From assembly GCA_905147135.1 (NCBI GenBank), contig LR990059.1:14469001-14533000 (forward strand): DNA of 64,000 nucleotides, given 5' to 3'. Below are positions 11,331 through 23,125 of the stretch, in pieces. The stretch's first letter is position 1, and each line of letters opens with the position of its first letter. The stretch is from Blastobasis lacticolella (lineage: Eukaryota; Arthropoda; Insecta; Lepidoptera; Blastobasidae). Both the position numbers and the translations under genes were made by a program. The notes below the pieces were generated by a model. That model was not told the origin of the DNA. It ran no database searches and worked only from the letters and a program-made list of their open reading frames with translations.

Positions 11331-13209
11331 CAATTTTTATTGAGGAGCCGTCCAATGAATGATACAATTATCTACCACATTAGATCAAAGGCCTATCTCC
11401 CATTTTTCTACTTAGAACTATTTGTTGCTTGGTCTCTCCCCTCATTCGCATGCGCCTCTAATTCGTCGTACCATCTTTATCGAGGCCGACCACGACTTAT
11501 AGTAATTATGACTTATTTGAATTCCACAGGTAAAGCATAGCCAACATATTTGAATTCCATACGCCGCGTCCACCTCCTGGAATCCGTTAATAGTGACATT
11601 CGTCACTCCACACATCCTAATAATCCGGTACCTCTGTTGAATTCTTAACATTGCCAATCCCGCATAGCTTGCGAACAATTTGAATCTCTCGGGACAGCCA
11701 CCCTATACAGGCTAACAGGATATAGTCATACCTTCTGAATATTAACAACCATCCCTTATATTTAGTGGTATCTAAATTATTCCCCTTCTTGCATATCGGC
11801 TGACGGAATACCAAATGCATCGGGGACCAGTTTCGCTTGACACCCATTTGGGAACAGAGTATATCGTATTATGGGTCTTTCAGACAGGGCATGTTGGGAT
11901 AACTGGACTGGTTAATGTATAAGGTTTGACAATGTTGACAAACTCGGGTTGCGTTGTGTAAGTTATGATTGTATAATTAGTTTAACTTCCTAATGGGGTT
12001 TGTGGAACAATTGGTCGGTATTTTGTTTTATACCTAACAATGTTTTACCTTGTGTATAATATGTACCTTGTTTACAAAGTACCTATTATATACTATCACT
12101 GCTACAAAGGAAATAAAAATAAATATCATAGCTTTTTCTTAAAACCCGTGATCAGGTCGGCTTAAGTTGCTTTTAACATTAAATAACTTATGCACATCTA
12201 GAAAAAAAACGCAATCTCTGAATGAATCTGCCCAATCTCTGAAAATTATTCTTTAGGTAGATTTTAATTGTTCTTATAAAACACGATCAGTTATTTAATG
12301 CATTTATTAATTAGCCAGATGCTAAAGATGTAATTTATCGATTAAGTCAGTAAATCTAAGATATAACTTAAATTGAAAAGATAGATTATAGGCCATCGGT
12401 GACCTTGGTGCAATACGTAAGCAATCACACCCATGTACCCCTAAAGTCAGCATTGAATCACCTATTTGAATTTGTGTAAATCTACTGCAGAATGTTAAAG
12501 AACTTAAAAGAACTTAGTTTGGGGCTAGATTGCATTGTGTGAAAACAATATTTTTCGTTTCATATAAATTTAGAGAGGATACCCCACGGCACAGAAGGAA
12601 AGCGTACCCTGGCACAAGTTGGGACTAGATCTGAATACGACAATGATGACCCCACGGTAGAGGAGGCCAAACGTCAGAAGGTAATAACGAGAGAGAGTAA
12701 TCGGCAGACAATCCTGGCTTCATCCAGCAAGACCGTTTATTGGAGTCTCGCTATCATTTGTCCACTACTCAGTCTTATCCACCTCAGGTGGACGTGAAGA
12801 GAAGTTATTAATTATAAAGGAGATATTAGCACTGTATAATATCGTCAGACGTTGACGTCGTCTAGCAGCTTACTTTGCACCGTGCGTCTTCGTTCCACAT
12901 CTCTGTTATTGCATCCCCCACGTGGGGCATCTGCCCCGCATCTGGGGCATCTGATCCGGCGCAGAGTAAGACGAGAATAATGTTGCATAATCAAGTTTAG
13001 CTTACGTCGTGTCGTCAATGGCCTCTGATTGAGTTCGGTAACGACGTTACCGTCAGACACTGATGAACTTTGCCGAATTGTGGGGTGCAAGGCGAAAGAG
13101 GGAGCGGGTGAAGCGCTTTTGGAGGCTGTCTAAAGGCAAAAAAGCGTTCTATCTGTGTATTATTATGCAAGTTATAATAAGAATATATATTTATTATGAG
13201 ATTTCTTGT
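11331..13209. other. No gene supported; possible remnant at 12560-13150
   Basis: A long stretch without recognised repeats. At 12845-13090 the minus strand has an 81-codon frame with CPRCGADAPRGGC, a cysteine cluster that does not fit the CCHC knuckle. I do not call a gene. Confidence 0.35.
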
Positions 13210-13340
13210 CATTATTAAGAGCTTGACGGGTCAGAGCAACGAAACGTGCAGCATCCGCCTAGTTGCCCGCAGTAGTGGGCCGCCGTGGTGGCCCGCATGC
13301 CTGTTTGTCTGCCGGATAACATTAAAAAAAGTCACCGCGT
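13210..13340 (+). mobile_element. LINE D-type 3' end fragment
   Basis: 'gtggcccgcatgcctgtttg' followed by 'tctgccggataacattaaaaaaa' is the 3' terminus of LINE D (compare 21780-21832). Just downstream is an imperfect direct repeat of 'gtcacc..gtagcgtcc..ccagc' (13332-13390). Confidence 0.6.
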
Positions 13341-13408
13341 AGCGTCCGGCCAGCAAACGTGCTTGTCACCACCTAGCGTCCTCCCAGCCAGGGTGTCGTT
13401 TCATTAGA

Positions 13409-13462
13409 ATGCTTAAATGGATGCTTCAATATATTTGGAAAAATGTACCCATATTGTTAAGA
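13409..13462 (+). repeat. ~50-bp dispersed repeat, second copy at 52806-52857
   Basis: 'gcttaaatggatgcttcaat' plus 'atatttg' and a degenerate 'acccatat' occur at both places in the same orientation. Family unknown. Confidence 0.5.
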
Positions 13463-13620
13463 ATTTTTTTTTTCTTTATTTTATGTTGCCGACTTTTAAA
13501 GTTTTGACGCTGCGTTCTGCTGGTTCGGTGCTTTCTGAGCATACGCGGCAAGTAGGCGGTTGCTGTGCGTACGCGTTTTGTAAGCACATTTATAATGACC
13601 ATTTATGTATGTCTGTGCTA

Positions 13621-13925
13621 TTTGGCGGTGCAAGGAAAATGGTAGCCGCCAATGTTGGCAAGCGAAGATGATGAGAAGATGGAAAAGGGTAATTACCCAC
13701 CTGGACCCACCTGGCCGGGTGTTGTGACCAGGGGACCAAGGGTCCGACAGTTGATCGTCGGAAGTTGTATATATGCCGTGGAAGTTGGCACATTTCTCTA
13801 GCGCGATGTAGGATTGTTAGCGCCATCTATGTGCGGATGCTTGCCAACCTTGTGTTCGTGTACTCGTAATGTGAGTATCGTTGAGTCTTCCCTATTGGAG
13901 CAGTAGAGCGATAGATGTCGCCACA
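13621..13925 (+). repeat. Family F repeat, copy 1
   Basis: About 300 bases from 'tttggcggtg' to 'atagatgtcgccaca' match 44996-45276 in inverted orientation at high identity. Landmarks: 'gtaattacccacctgg', 'gtgttgtgaccaggggacca', 'tagcgccatctatgtgcgga'. It may be a solo LTR or a MITE. This copy shows no target duplication; the other copy has CTTG on both sides. Confidence 0.7.
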
Positions 13926-14157
13926 CATGAATGCTCTTTAGTCCTTATTGTGAATATACTTGCTACCTTATCTAATAACACACGCCATTTATATCGGAGA
14001 GGCAATCTTACAACTTGTGAAAAAAGAGTTGGCTGCAGTGACAGATGGAACATCAGTTTTTTTATACCAATTTGACAGTCCATTTACATGGATGTAAGAT
14101 AGGAGTGCCCTCATTTTTTGCCAATTGTTTTTGACAAGCTATACGTATTTTGTTATG

Positions 14158-14372
14158 CTCTTGCGGTGGGAAAAACATCGTGATGAAACCTGCACATTCA
14201 GGCGACTCAATTTGTAACCATGAGCCAATCTGGTCAGGTTCCCCTACAAGCATGGTCGCGGAGGTCAGATGGCAATCGCTCCACTGTAATCACCTGATCT
14301 ACCAAATCCTGGATCATGGTCAACGCGGACCCCGGGCCTCGTACGCGAGAGCACAACCGCCAAGATTATTAT
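14158..14372 (+). mobile_element. SINE A, 5'-truncated
   Basis: 'atcgtgatgaaacctgcaca', 'ttcaggcgact', 'ggtcgcggaggtcagatggc', 'tcctggatcatggtca', ending 'caaccgccaagattatt'. It abuts the truncated RTE copy that starts at 14380. Confidence 0.8.
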
Positions 14373-14379
14373 ATTTTTT

Positions 14380-14705
14380 TAGACGCAGCGTGGGTAGGCC
14401 TCCCACAAGGTGGACCGAAGACCTGCTAAGGATCGCAGATTAGATAAGATTGCCAAGGCTTCAAATATAAATGTACATGGAAGGGTACTTATATATCTGA
14501 GCAGATGTACATATGTTTGATTGATGAATCTGCTCCGATATATAAGTACCCTTCCATGTACATTTATATTTGAAGCCTTGGTTATGCTCACATATTAATG
14601 AACTCGACTGTACCAGCTGGATGCGGAAAGCACAGGACCGGCCGGCTCTGGGGGAGGCCTATGCCCAGCAGTGGGCGTCTTCTGACTGATATGATAATGA
14701 TGATT
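14380..14705 (+). mobile_element. RTE 3' end split by a hairpin insert
   Basis: Left part 14380-14438 ('tagacgcagcgtgggtagg' to 'aaggatcgcag') and right part 14610-14705 ('gtaccagctggatgcgg' to 'ctgatatgataatgatgatt') are contiguous in the intact RTE at about 57745-57905. An insert of about 171 bases (14439-14609) separates them. The tail is the family's GAT-type repeat. Confidence 0.85.
14453..14581. repeat. Near-perfect hairpin: 53-bp arms, 23-nt loop, inserted in an RTE copy
   Basis: Left arm 14453-14505 begins ccaaggcttcaaatataaat. Right arm 14529-14581 is its reverse complement with one mismatch. The loop is 14506-14528. The hairpin lies within a ~171-base insertion into an RTE 3' end. 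It may be a palindromic MITE. A transcript would fold into a long dsRNA-like stem, so a small-RNA precursor is also possible. Neither is proven. Confidence 0.85.
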
Positions 14706-15584
14706 ATTATATTTTTATTTATACCTACGTTTTTAGCCACAATATGGACAGAAAACGCCACAAGATGGTCTCTCCGATATCTCGTGGCTCGTACCCCGCC
14801 CCAGCCCACCGGATGGCCGGGCGACGCCGTCTGGAAAGTACCGAAGTACGGACAAAGGTGAATTTGTTAGCGGCAGACTCGCAGACAACGGTTTCTTAAT
14901 GCTGTTAAACTGAGAGCTGTCTGTCTAGTGATATCGATTTGTTTCGTTAAGTGCAGGCGTTTTATTGCAGATGTAGTGGAGTATCGACATACTGGTTCTG
15001 GGGACTTACCACCATCTCACGTGCCCATGCCAATCTCACCTAGGGTCTAAGTCTGCTAATTTTATTTCACTCCCATCCTATTGATATTCAATTTTTCATT
15101 ACGAATGAGATAAATTGGATATTCTACAAAACATTTCATGAATAGTGTCATAATCGAATGTAAATTGACTCTCAGTTTAATTGTTGTTGATGTCGCCTTC
15201 TAAAACTTACCAAGAGATTTCTGTTGTAGTCCACAATCGAGTTACAATCATACTAGTCAATGAGAGCACAAAAAATGTGTCAATCCTTTTGAGATTCGTA
15301 AATTAGCAGTCTTAGAGCCCTGTTCGCGGTCCTCCTGGTGACAGACGGACTAAGCTATGGCGCTTCGGCTTTTTCCTACCTGTAGTCGTCGCACATGACA
15401 AGTCAAAACACCACAAGTTTTGAATGGAAGGTCCTAGTAGGAAAGCGTTTACAGTAAACCTGATAGCTCCTACTGTAAGAGTGGACATTTTGATGTTTGT
15501 TTACGGTGTTATTTGATTAATTTATTTAAAACTTTATTGCACAATAACACAATTGGCAGACTCAATTGGTATTACCAATCATCA
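14706..15584. other. No feature recognised
   Basis: Non-coding appearance. Nothing recurs elsewhere in the window, except possibly an AT-rich LINE-tail-like 'ttatttaaaactttattgcac' at 15521-15542, similar to 22430-22470. Confidence 0.4.
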
Positions 15585-15842
15585 TAATCATCACAGCCCA
15601 TAACAGTCCACTGCAGGACTTATGGCCTGTCCTACGAAAGGTGAGGTTATTGACATAATCTCCCCGCTTGGCAGGCGGTTGGAGATCGCAGTGCTGTAAA
15701 TATAGCAATGGAAAACGCTGCTGCCTATCCAGCTTACGGAGACTAGAAGTTTCGCCTCGAAAACATTTGTCACCTTGTACGACTCCTACAATTGTGAGGG
15801 GTTGGTGCTATTGTACTCTGCCGGACACCACACGGCCAGTGT
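15585..15842 (-). mobile_element. SINE B, near full length
   Basis: On the minus strand it starts at the conserved 5' end 'ccgtgtggtgtccggcagag' (15838). It passes 'caaccc..', 'gttttcgaggcgaaa', 'ctccaaccgcctgccaagc' and ends 'ctgttatgggctgtgatga'. The 5' boundary equals that of the copies at 33836, 43437, 23501 and 50362. Confidence 0.8.
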
Positions 15843-17520
15843 TGCTAAAGTAATTTAAACAATTTTGAACATTTCTCTCGAAAATAAAAAAAACTCGCAA
15901 TACCACAGTAAGAAAGAGAGTGCTCACAAAACGACAGTGGATACTGCTATTCGTAACACTTATAAGTAAAAGTATCGTCGGTCGTTCGGTCCAAACTCGT
16001 AAGAACTACCCCGCCCTTCGACGTACTGTCACAACGCATCATCAAAATGTTCCGCCTGTGAACGTACTGTCAACGTTTTAAAACGCCATCGTATGTTGGG
16101 ATAACCTAACCTACCTACGTAGTCCATCCACAAAACTACATCAACGAAAGCCCGCAATATAAACCCCGTAAGCCTTTCAACAAACCGGCGAGTGAGAAGT
16201 ACAGGCTTTCAAGGAGGATTTTCGCTGTGGAACAAAACAAATGGCTTGCCGTATTGCCGTGGCCGGGTTTTTTGGCAGCAGACGTAGGTACGTTAGTTAA
16301 GGCTTTATATTACGTTTTTAGGGTTACTTGTCCGAAACGTAATAAAAGGAGCCTATTACTAAGGTTCTGTCTGTCACAGGTATCTTTGAAACCGTAACAG
16401 CTGGGTACTTGAAATTTTCATAGAATATGGGTTTCTGGGGCTTTTTCATTGCATGAAATTATTGCGGTGTTTTGGCTTTTTACGTGTGTAATCCCTTTTT
16501 AACGACAATTTAAGTATAAAGAAAGGTCTCCCACAACCAAATATATCATGCCATAAAAACCTTTTTATAACTGCACAGCATTATGTCAATGACAATGCCA
16601 ATGTATTTATTGCATTCTTAATAATAAACTTCAATTAAATCTTGTCGTTAAAGAATTCCTAAGGTAAGATACTCTTGTACGAGTACTGAATGTCTCGGAC
16701 TCATTGGCATTGTCTGCCATAACATCAGCTTTCAGAAATAAAACGAACTTTCTACATAAATTCAGTGTTTGAATTTTTTGCGCCTATTGGAAAACCATCA
16801 AAATATTCACAATTCGTTCATTTGCTTTGAAGCAGTACATTGGTGCACTAAACGATATTAAAAAATGTCGGACGGTGTGTCCATAGAGCAAATATTGTTT
16901 CAAGAATCGTGATTGTGGATTTTCAATCCATTATAAACTCTAAATAGTGACATTCAATATCTATTATTATGTTGGCTTTTATTTTAGGCCTACAAAAGCA
17001 TAAGGCTTAATGTAGAATTCGAATTATTCAACGGTATCCTTCAGATCAGTTGAATAGTAAGTAGCCCTTCTCATAGCTAAATGGGTACTTACAAACCTTA
17101 GTAGTGAATCACTCCATCTTTTAGTGAGAATAGGTATTAGATATTAAAATCCTTTGAGAAGTTTGAAAGTCAGCAAATTGCGAACGTTATAAGTAATACT
17201 GTCTTCTATCAGCGAAGGCTTTCTGTTTCGTATGAATATTAATATTATGTTGTTAGATGGCTGGTGGTCTTCCAAATAAAAAAGACTAGAGGACGGGCAA
17301 AATTCTTGATTTCTTATGCGCATAGATATGTTATTCCGTGTTCCCGCGGAAATAACGTTGAATTTAAGCTACAACACTGAAAAATTAAATCGAAATCCGT
17401 TAAGCAATTTTTGCGTGAAAGAGTAACAAAGTCATATTCTAGACTTACCAACCCTCGCATTTAAGCTGATATTATAGTAGGTATATGAAGGAGCATTTAA
17501 GCTGATAGAAAAAATATGTA
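15843..17520. other. No gene; Helitron-like degenerate repeat at ~17330-17475
   Basis: 15843-17250 shows nothing recognisable. At 17380-17470, 'aaatccgttaagcaattttt' then 'gcgtgaaagagtaacaaag' and 'ccctcgcatttaagctgata' is a degenerate repeat also glimpsed at 3360-3430. Confidence 0.4.
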
Positions 17521-17874
17521 AGAGCGTCGGTGGCGCAGTGGTATCAGTCGTAAGCGAGAGGTACCGGGTGCGAATCCCACTGCAACCATGTACCAATGAC
17601 TCTTTTCTGCGTTATGTACAGTAGTTGAATGCTAACCGATGCACTTACGGTGAGAGAAAACCTCGTGATAAAATCTGCACATTCAGGCGACTTAATGTGT
17701 AACCGTGATCGAATTTGGTCAAGTTTACATGGTAGCAAGATTACGGAGGTCAGATGGCAGTCATTCCACTGTAATTATTGGATCTGCCGAATCCTGGATC
17801 ATGGACAAGGCGGACGCCGGGCCCTCGTGCGCGATAACACAACCGGGACATTAACGCCAAGATGATGATGATTA
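17521..17874 (+). mobile_element. SINE A, full length
   Basis: The tRNA-like head begins 'gagcgtcggtggcgcagtgg', with box B 'gggtgcgaatcccactg'. The body continues through 'gcgacttaatgtgtaacc', 'attacggaggtcagatggca', 'ggatcatggacaaggcgga' to 'cattaacgccaagatgatga'. Confidence 0.85.
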
Positions 17875-18300
17875 TTTTATATACCTATTGTGTTGACAAT
17901 GTCCATGGGCGTCGGTGATCAATTACAATCAGGTGACCTTCATGATTGTTTGCCTTCCTGTGTCATAAATATGTTCCCAAAAGAAAACACTCATTAAGAC
18001 CATTCCAAAGAGCCCAAACACGATGATGTTATCTCATTGCGTTCAACATTCCTATGACTACCTTCCGGCCCAATCATCAGACCAGCTCCATGGTACCATA
18101 TCAATGCATCCAAACTTCAGATCCGATTTTAGCGAAACAATGCTAAGAACCATTTGGATTAAACTGGCTATCAAATAGAGAAAACCGCATCCAAATTGGT
18201 CCATCCGTTCGGGAGCTACGAGCTACAGACAAACACACAAAGCCACAGATACACACTTACATGTGACACACGTCATGCTTATAACACCTCTGTTTTTAGA
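17875..18300. repeat. Probable dispersed repeat at 18030-18300
   Basis: 'catcagaccagctccatggt', 'ccgttcgggagctacga', 'gacaaacacacaaagccac' and 'cgtcatgcttataacacctc' resemble a widespread lepidopteran repeat I know from memory. There is no second copy in this window, so support is limited. Confidence 0.35.
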
Positions 18301-19655
18301 CACAGACATAGACATGATTTATTTAGACATCACAAAAATCCATAAGCGATTACATGTTATGAAAATTTTAGAACACTTCAATACTAAACAAAACTAAGTA
18401 ATTAAGTAAGTAGTAAGTTTTCGTCGTTCGTTAAAAAATAGGTCATTGTCAGTTTCACCAATCAAGTATTACAAGTCACAACTTCAAAATTTCACCAATT
18501 AGACAAGCGTAAACTTTTGTACGCAACCGCAACTATGGTTGCCTTATCAATTATCTTGGAAAGTTCCAAACCGAATACTTGGGGACCCTAATTAATTGTA
18601 AAACTTGTGTGTTTTCGGTTACAATTTCAAAAGTTATTCATAGTTAGGTATGTTATACTTACGTTCGCCGAGATTTTCACCCACGCGCTGGTGGTAATAA
18701 TTCAACTATATATATCCTGCGAGGTTCTGTTATTTTTCAGGGATCAAAAGTTGCTAATGCTATTAGTTATTAGCCTTCATTTTATTTGTACCCATTTACT
18801 ATAAGTAGGTATGTTGTAATTTTTAATTAACTTGTAATTTTTGTTTAATTTTTATTTGAATAAATTTATTATTATAATATAATTAGTGAAAGAATTCTCG
18901 AAATAGATTCAGTAGTTTTGGGGTTTATCGTGTTCAACTTTAAACAAAATAATTATTCAGCTTGTTAATATAAGTAGAAAGTAGTTATAGATATATGCTC
19001 GTTGAGATTTATTTATTTATTATAAAGGGTTAGCAACTGAGTCAGCAATGTTACCTGGTAAACATTCTATACATAGGCTTCTAATTGTCACCCTCATAAC
19101 AGGCAACCACAACTTGAACAAACGAAGATTAAGAATATATCCCATAGATAGATGATGATAATAAAAATTGCATTTGAAAAGTCTAACTAAAACCTCTACT
19201 TCACTATCGATTAAGCGAAACAACACAGAAACCCCATTAAATTATTACAGTCATACGTTAAGCCAACGCAGGCCTACATCGGAAGAGGCGAACCAATTCC
19301 GTTTTATAATTGATTGCCGCGGTCGATACGCCATTTGTATTGGACCTACACATTTGTGTCGTTGCCGAATGGTATGTGCCGCTTCGGACGGGGATTATTT
19401 GAATTTCGCAGGTGGTTGGACTCTTTTGGAGAGGATGACAGGCGGGAAAAATTTCCTTTCGTTTCAATCACCTTTCGTAACGTACCGAAAGAGGTAGTTA
19501 ATCGTGGTCTGTGTCTCATCATCACACTGATCACTCTGATCTGTGTCTATACTAATATTATTATGAAAAGTTTGTGTTTGTAAATTTATAGAGTTTGGAT
19601 AATCTCCGACAATACTGGAGTGCGCGCGAGTGAAATCATATAACATATTAAAATC
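18301..19655. other. No gene supported
   Basis: AT-rich. Open frames of up to 109 codons on both strands at 19168-19583 overlap each other and lack motifs. 19535-19580 ('atactaatattattatgaaaagtttgtgt') looks Helitron-like. Confidence 0.4.
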
Positions 19656-20015
19656 GAATTTTAAAATCTTATCGATGAGTCTAAACATAAAAATAAAAAA
19701 TAATCTAAACATAGTAACAACAAAGTCGCTTTCCACCGTCTGTCCTTACGTATATATGTACGATTAGATCTTTGAAACTACGCAAAGGATATTAATGCGG
19801 TTTTCAACAATAGATAGAATGTATCAAAAGGATGGTTTATAAGCAAGAAAAAAGGGTAGGAAAAGTAGGTGTACGCGAACGAATTCAATGTGGTTCCCGT
19901 GGTAACGGGTCTAGAACGTTATAACCGAATTTTACGGGGACGAAGTTATCAGCAAAAGCTAGTAAAATGAATTTTAATACCTTATCTATGAGTCTAAACA
20001 TAATAAAAAAAAAAT
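19656..20015 (+). repeat. Two ~45-bp direct repeats flanking a family G repeat
   Basis: 'ttttaaaatcttatcgatga' + 'gtctaaacataaaaataaaa' (19657-19700) recurs as 'ttttaataccttatctatga' + 'gtctaaacataataaaaaaa' (19971-20012). The family G segment (19716-19890) lies between them, so G may have landed in a duplicated or repeated sequence. Confidence 0.5.
19716..19890 (+). repeat. Family G repeat (Helitron-like)
   Basis: 'acaaagtcgctttccaccgt', 'gatctttgaaactacgcaaa', 'aatgcggttttcaacaatag', 'gggtaggaaaagtaggtgta'. This copy lacks the terminal CTAG seen at 59019-59022. Confidence 0.55.
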
Positions 20016-20571
20016 ATTGTGTAAAGTATATACACACTGCAAAAATATACATTGATTTACAAATCGCAGGTGCGATAGCGTGGCAAGTAATTTTTATTAT
20101 GTAGCTCTGTGGCAAAAGAGCAGACATCCCACCTAATTCTAAGTTGCAACTGTTGCCCATAACATCTACAATTCACACATTTCGGTTGCAACTACAGATT
20201 GAAACTGAAACTACATGAGATTGATATTGAAACTTCAGATTTGACACCATGCCAAAAATTTACATTGATTCACAAATCACGTGGCAGGTAATAAAATCAT
20301 ACTACTAAAACTACAGATTTGCCAAAGCGGCACACACCTTCCCCGACCCCGTCTGGAGGCAACCACAAGCCCAACTGAAATTAATTGTGGCACAGCCGGC
20401 ACTAAGGAATTGTCAAACGAATGGGGCTCTAACAAGTACTGTGCCCTGTTTATATCACTGTCCAAATCGAAGACAGCCGTGTCTTGTTTACTCTACACTA
20501 GATAACCAGTTCTAACCTGATGCTTTGCGTCGATGTGCAAAGGCGAAAATAAAAACGTTAGTTAGATAGAG
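20016..20571. other. No gene; local duplication
   Basis: 'aaaaatatacattgatttac' + 'aaatcgc' + 'gcgtggcaagtaatttttat' (20040-20098) recurs as 'aaaaatttacattgattcac' + 'aaatcacgtggcaggtaata' (20254-20293). Nothing else seen. Confidence 0.45.
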
Positions 20572-20697
20572 AGGTCATGGAGGTCAGATGGCAGTTGCTC
20601 CACTGTAATTACCTAATCGACCAAATCCTGGATCATGGTCAAGGTGGACCCCGTATCCTCGTGTGCGAGAGCATAACCGAGACAGATTATTATTTTT
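20572..20697 (+). mobile_element. SINE A 3' fragment
   Basis: 'catggaggtcagatggcagt', 'tcctggatcatggtcaaggt', 'gagagcataaccgagacaga'. It is followed 115 bases downstream by a full SINE A. Confidence 0.75.
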
Positions 20698-20813
20698 ACT
20701 TAAATATCGAGTCTTTCTTTTATTAATCATCTAATAAAATCTACTCACTCATCCACATTTTGTTATATTCAGCCGATTATATTATTGGACCCATCAGAGT
20801 TTATTTCTGTGAG

Positions 20814-21130
20814 GAGCGTCGGTGGCCGAGTGGTTAAGGTATCCGACACGTAAGCGAGAGGTATCAGGTTTGAATCCCACTGCGGCTATGTACCAAAGAC
20901 TCTTTTATAAGTAATGTCCAACTGAGTTGAGTGCTAACTGATGCGCTTACGGTGAGGGAACACATCGTGATAAAACCTGCAAATACGTCATTCAGGCGAC
21001 TGAATATGTGACCATGATCTAATCTGATCAGGTTCCCCTGGTAGCAGGGTCACGAAAGTAATTGTCTGATCTACCAAATCCTGGACCCCAAGCCCTCGCG
21101 TACGAAAGCACAACGCCAAGATCATTATTT
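20814..21130 (+). mobile_element. SINE A, full length
   Basis: Clearest tRNA-like head of the family. Box A (tggccgagtggttaagg) is at 20823-20839, the anticodon-arm region has 'cgacacgtaagcgag', and box B (ggtttgaatcc) is at 20867-20877. The body follows: 'atcgtgataaaacctgcaaa', 'ttcaggcgactgaatatgtg', 'caaatcctggacccc', ending 'caacgccaagatcatt'. Confidence 0.85.
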
Positions 21131-21335
21131 TTTTATTGGAGTATTTTTAACATTATTAATTTCGCTTGATAATTTACTTACAAAAAATTCGGTTTTCGGA
21201 CAAATTTCAAATGTAGCCCTTAGGTTGCTATGTACCTGCTTAGCCTGTTCAGCGGTGTAACCACGTAAACGTGGCAGACAGTCAGAGCTACTTTAGCATT
21301 AACGAAAATCTCAAAAAATTAATACATGGAGATGT

Positions 21336-21832
21336 ATGAAAAGAGTTATGGATTCTCCGTACAGAGACGCGCCGTACGAATTGTCGATGATCCCATACAA
21401 ACAAGCAAGTTGTAACCACTGGCTAACCGAAGGGACTTTGGCTCCCTGTGTTTGTTTTATCGGCTGTACAATGGGGAGTGTTCCGAGGAACTTTTCGATC
21501 TGGTGCCCACAGCACAATTCCGCCATCGCACCACCCGCCGTGGGCTGGGTACTCATCCTCACTACGTAGAAGCTCTGTTGGTCACGACGCGAAGGTTTGA
21601 AAGAACGTTTCTCGCTCGTACGATTCGGATGTGGAATGAGCTCCCAGCCACAGTGTTTCCTTTAGACTATGACATAGGATCGTTCAAGTTGTATTAGAGG
21701 TCTCTTCAGAGGCGGGCAACGCATTAGTGACTCCTCTGGTGTTGTTGATGTCCATAGGCGGCGGTGACCACTTTCCATTAGGTGGCCCGCTTGCCTGTTT
21801 GTCTGCCGTCTAACATAAAAAAATAAAATATT
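21336..21832 (+). pseudogene. LINE D 3' end: reverse-transcriptase ORF C-terminus plus 3' UTR
   Basis: A 5'-truncated non-LTR copy. Reading frames with a stop and at least one shift encode QRRAVRIVDDPI, FYRLYNGECSEELFDL, RHRTTRRGLGTHP, FLARTIRMWNELPATVFP. These match the better preserved copy at 47697-48221. The RIWNELP-like C-terminus is typical of CR1/Jockey-type ORF2 proteins. The 3' UTR ends 'ggtggcccgcttgcctgttt' and an A-rich tail. Confidence 0.8.
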
Positions 21833-21854
21833 AGGATTTAAAAATAAATTACTA

Positions 21855-21948
21855 GGGAGTTGTGTCAGGACAGAGCAACGTGTCGGTCCATAGTATCTGC
21901 CTACCCCACCTGTGGGACACAGGCTTCAGCTGTATGTATGTATGTAAA
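21855..21948 (+). repeat. LINE-like 3' end with (tatg)n tail
   Basis: 'gacagagcaacgtgtcggtc' and 'tctgcctaccccacctgtgg' precede 'tgtatgtatgtatgt'. From memory this resembles a lepidopteran non-LTR 3' terminus. A related 'gtcagagcaacg' occurs at 13230. Confidence 0.35.
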
Positions 21949-22984
21949 AATCTCAAAAGTCTATTACTCTAATCTAATAGTAAAATCTCAATAGTCTAAA
22001 AAGTTATAAACCTATTTTAGTTGAAATATGTTTTGTAAATAAGATCAAAAGTCAAAGTCAAAAGTCTTCACTGTAACTACTGTTCCTGGCAGAACCTTTT
22101 TTACCCTTTCTCTCCTGGCAGAACCTTATCTTTAAAAGACCCCTCAATTACAACAACCGACGTGCGAACTACCCGCAGACGATGGGGGCTTAGTGCTTGC
22201 AAATCACAGTCTTGAGCTGTGCAAGACTCGAGACCACTTGCATAGGGATAGGATCTTGCGGGACTGCGAGTAGTGCTGTGACCAAGGAAAGGCCCGGCCG
22301 GTTTTAATTGAATTTATCATCTGATGCTGATTTTATGTTTTGGTGGGAGATATGTGAACGCAGACGTGTAGATGAGTGACAGAGTGGATGATGTAGGAAG
22401 TCTGAATATGTTAATGAAATTATTTATTATTTATTTATTTATTTAACACTTTATTGTACATTAACAGTATAATTACAGCAGTATCTACAACGGAGATGTA
22501 ATTTTTTAGAGATTGTTGGAGAGTTGATAATTTATTATACTTGAATCAACTTATCAGAAACTTAAGTACAGTCCCACAAACGTATCTGACCTTTTGTATA
22601 TAACTGTGGAAATACGGTGGCACTTCATTTCAAAATGTATTTGAAATGACATGACAATGCCAAGAACAGAGCCACCGTCACCGGGTAGCTACTTATGAAA
22701 GTAGATTATTCTAATAATTATAAAGATAAAAGATAATTAAAATGTTATGGTATGGCAAATCTTTCCCCTTCGCAAATCTAGAGGAGGATCAAGTTAAACT
22801 ATGGACTGTTACGAAATGTCAATTTGAAGTGAAGCATATTTATGGAAATAATACCAACGACTACATAATAGCAAAATAAACAAATAATTATAAAGATTTG
22901 TGATGTTTTTCTAAAAAATGTTTACCCCTTCGTGCGTTTATAGAATCGGAATTTCCATTTCCATTCCATGCAATACCCTACCCA
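21949..22984. other. No gene; LINE-tail-like AT segment at 22428-22470
   Basis: 'ttatttatttatttaacact' + 'ttattgtacatt' looks like the reverse complement of an AATAAA-bearing LINE tail. The remainder is unrecognised. Confidence 0.35.
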
Positions 22985-23125
22985 TTTCATACCCTGATCA
23001 ATATAATTTGAATGCCTTCAAGGCCAGAGTGAATAGGCTGTTCCCAGACAGGCATGCTCTATCATCGGCCGCATCGTCACTTACCACCAGGTGAGGTGGC
23101 GGTCAAATGCCTAGATAGTCAAATA
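22985..23125 (+). pseudogene. LINE E 3' end (ORF2 C-terminal 34 codons + 3' UTR)
   Basis: The frame from ~22997 reads PDQYNLNAFKARVNRLFPDR, continuing to a TGA just after LTTR. The frame at 29327-29551 ends in PDHYNVDAFKARVNRLFLDR. The 3' UTR 'ggcggtcaaatgcctagata' matches 46770-46795. Confidence 0.8.

Noticed and set aside
12845..13090. Possible zinc-knuckle gag protein on the minus strand
   Set aside because: Cys spacing (CPRC..GGC) does not fit CCHC and no RT, protease or LTRs are nearby.
20814..20890. Candidate tRNA gene
   Set aside because: Box A and B are present but the stems are poorly paired and the unit continues into SINE A body; it is a SINE head. Same for 17521, 26930, 31333, 52311, 59037.
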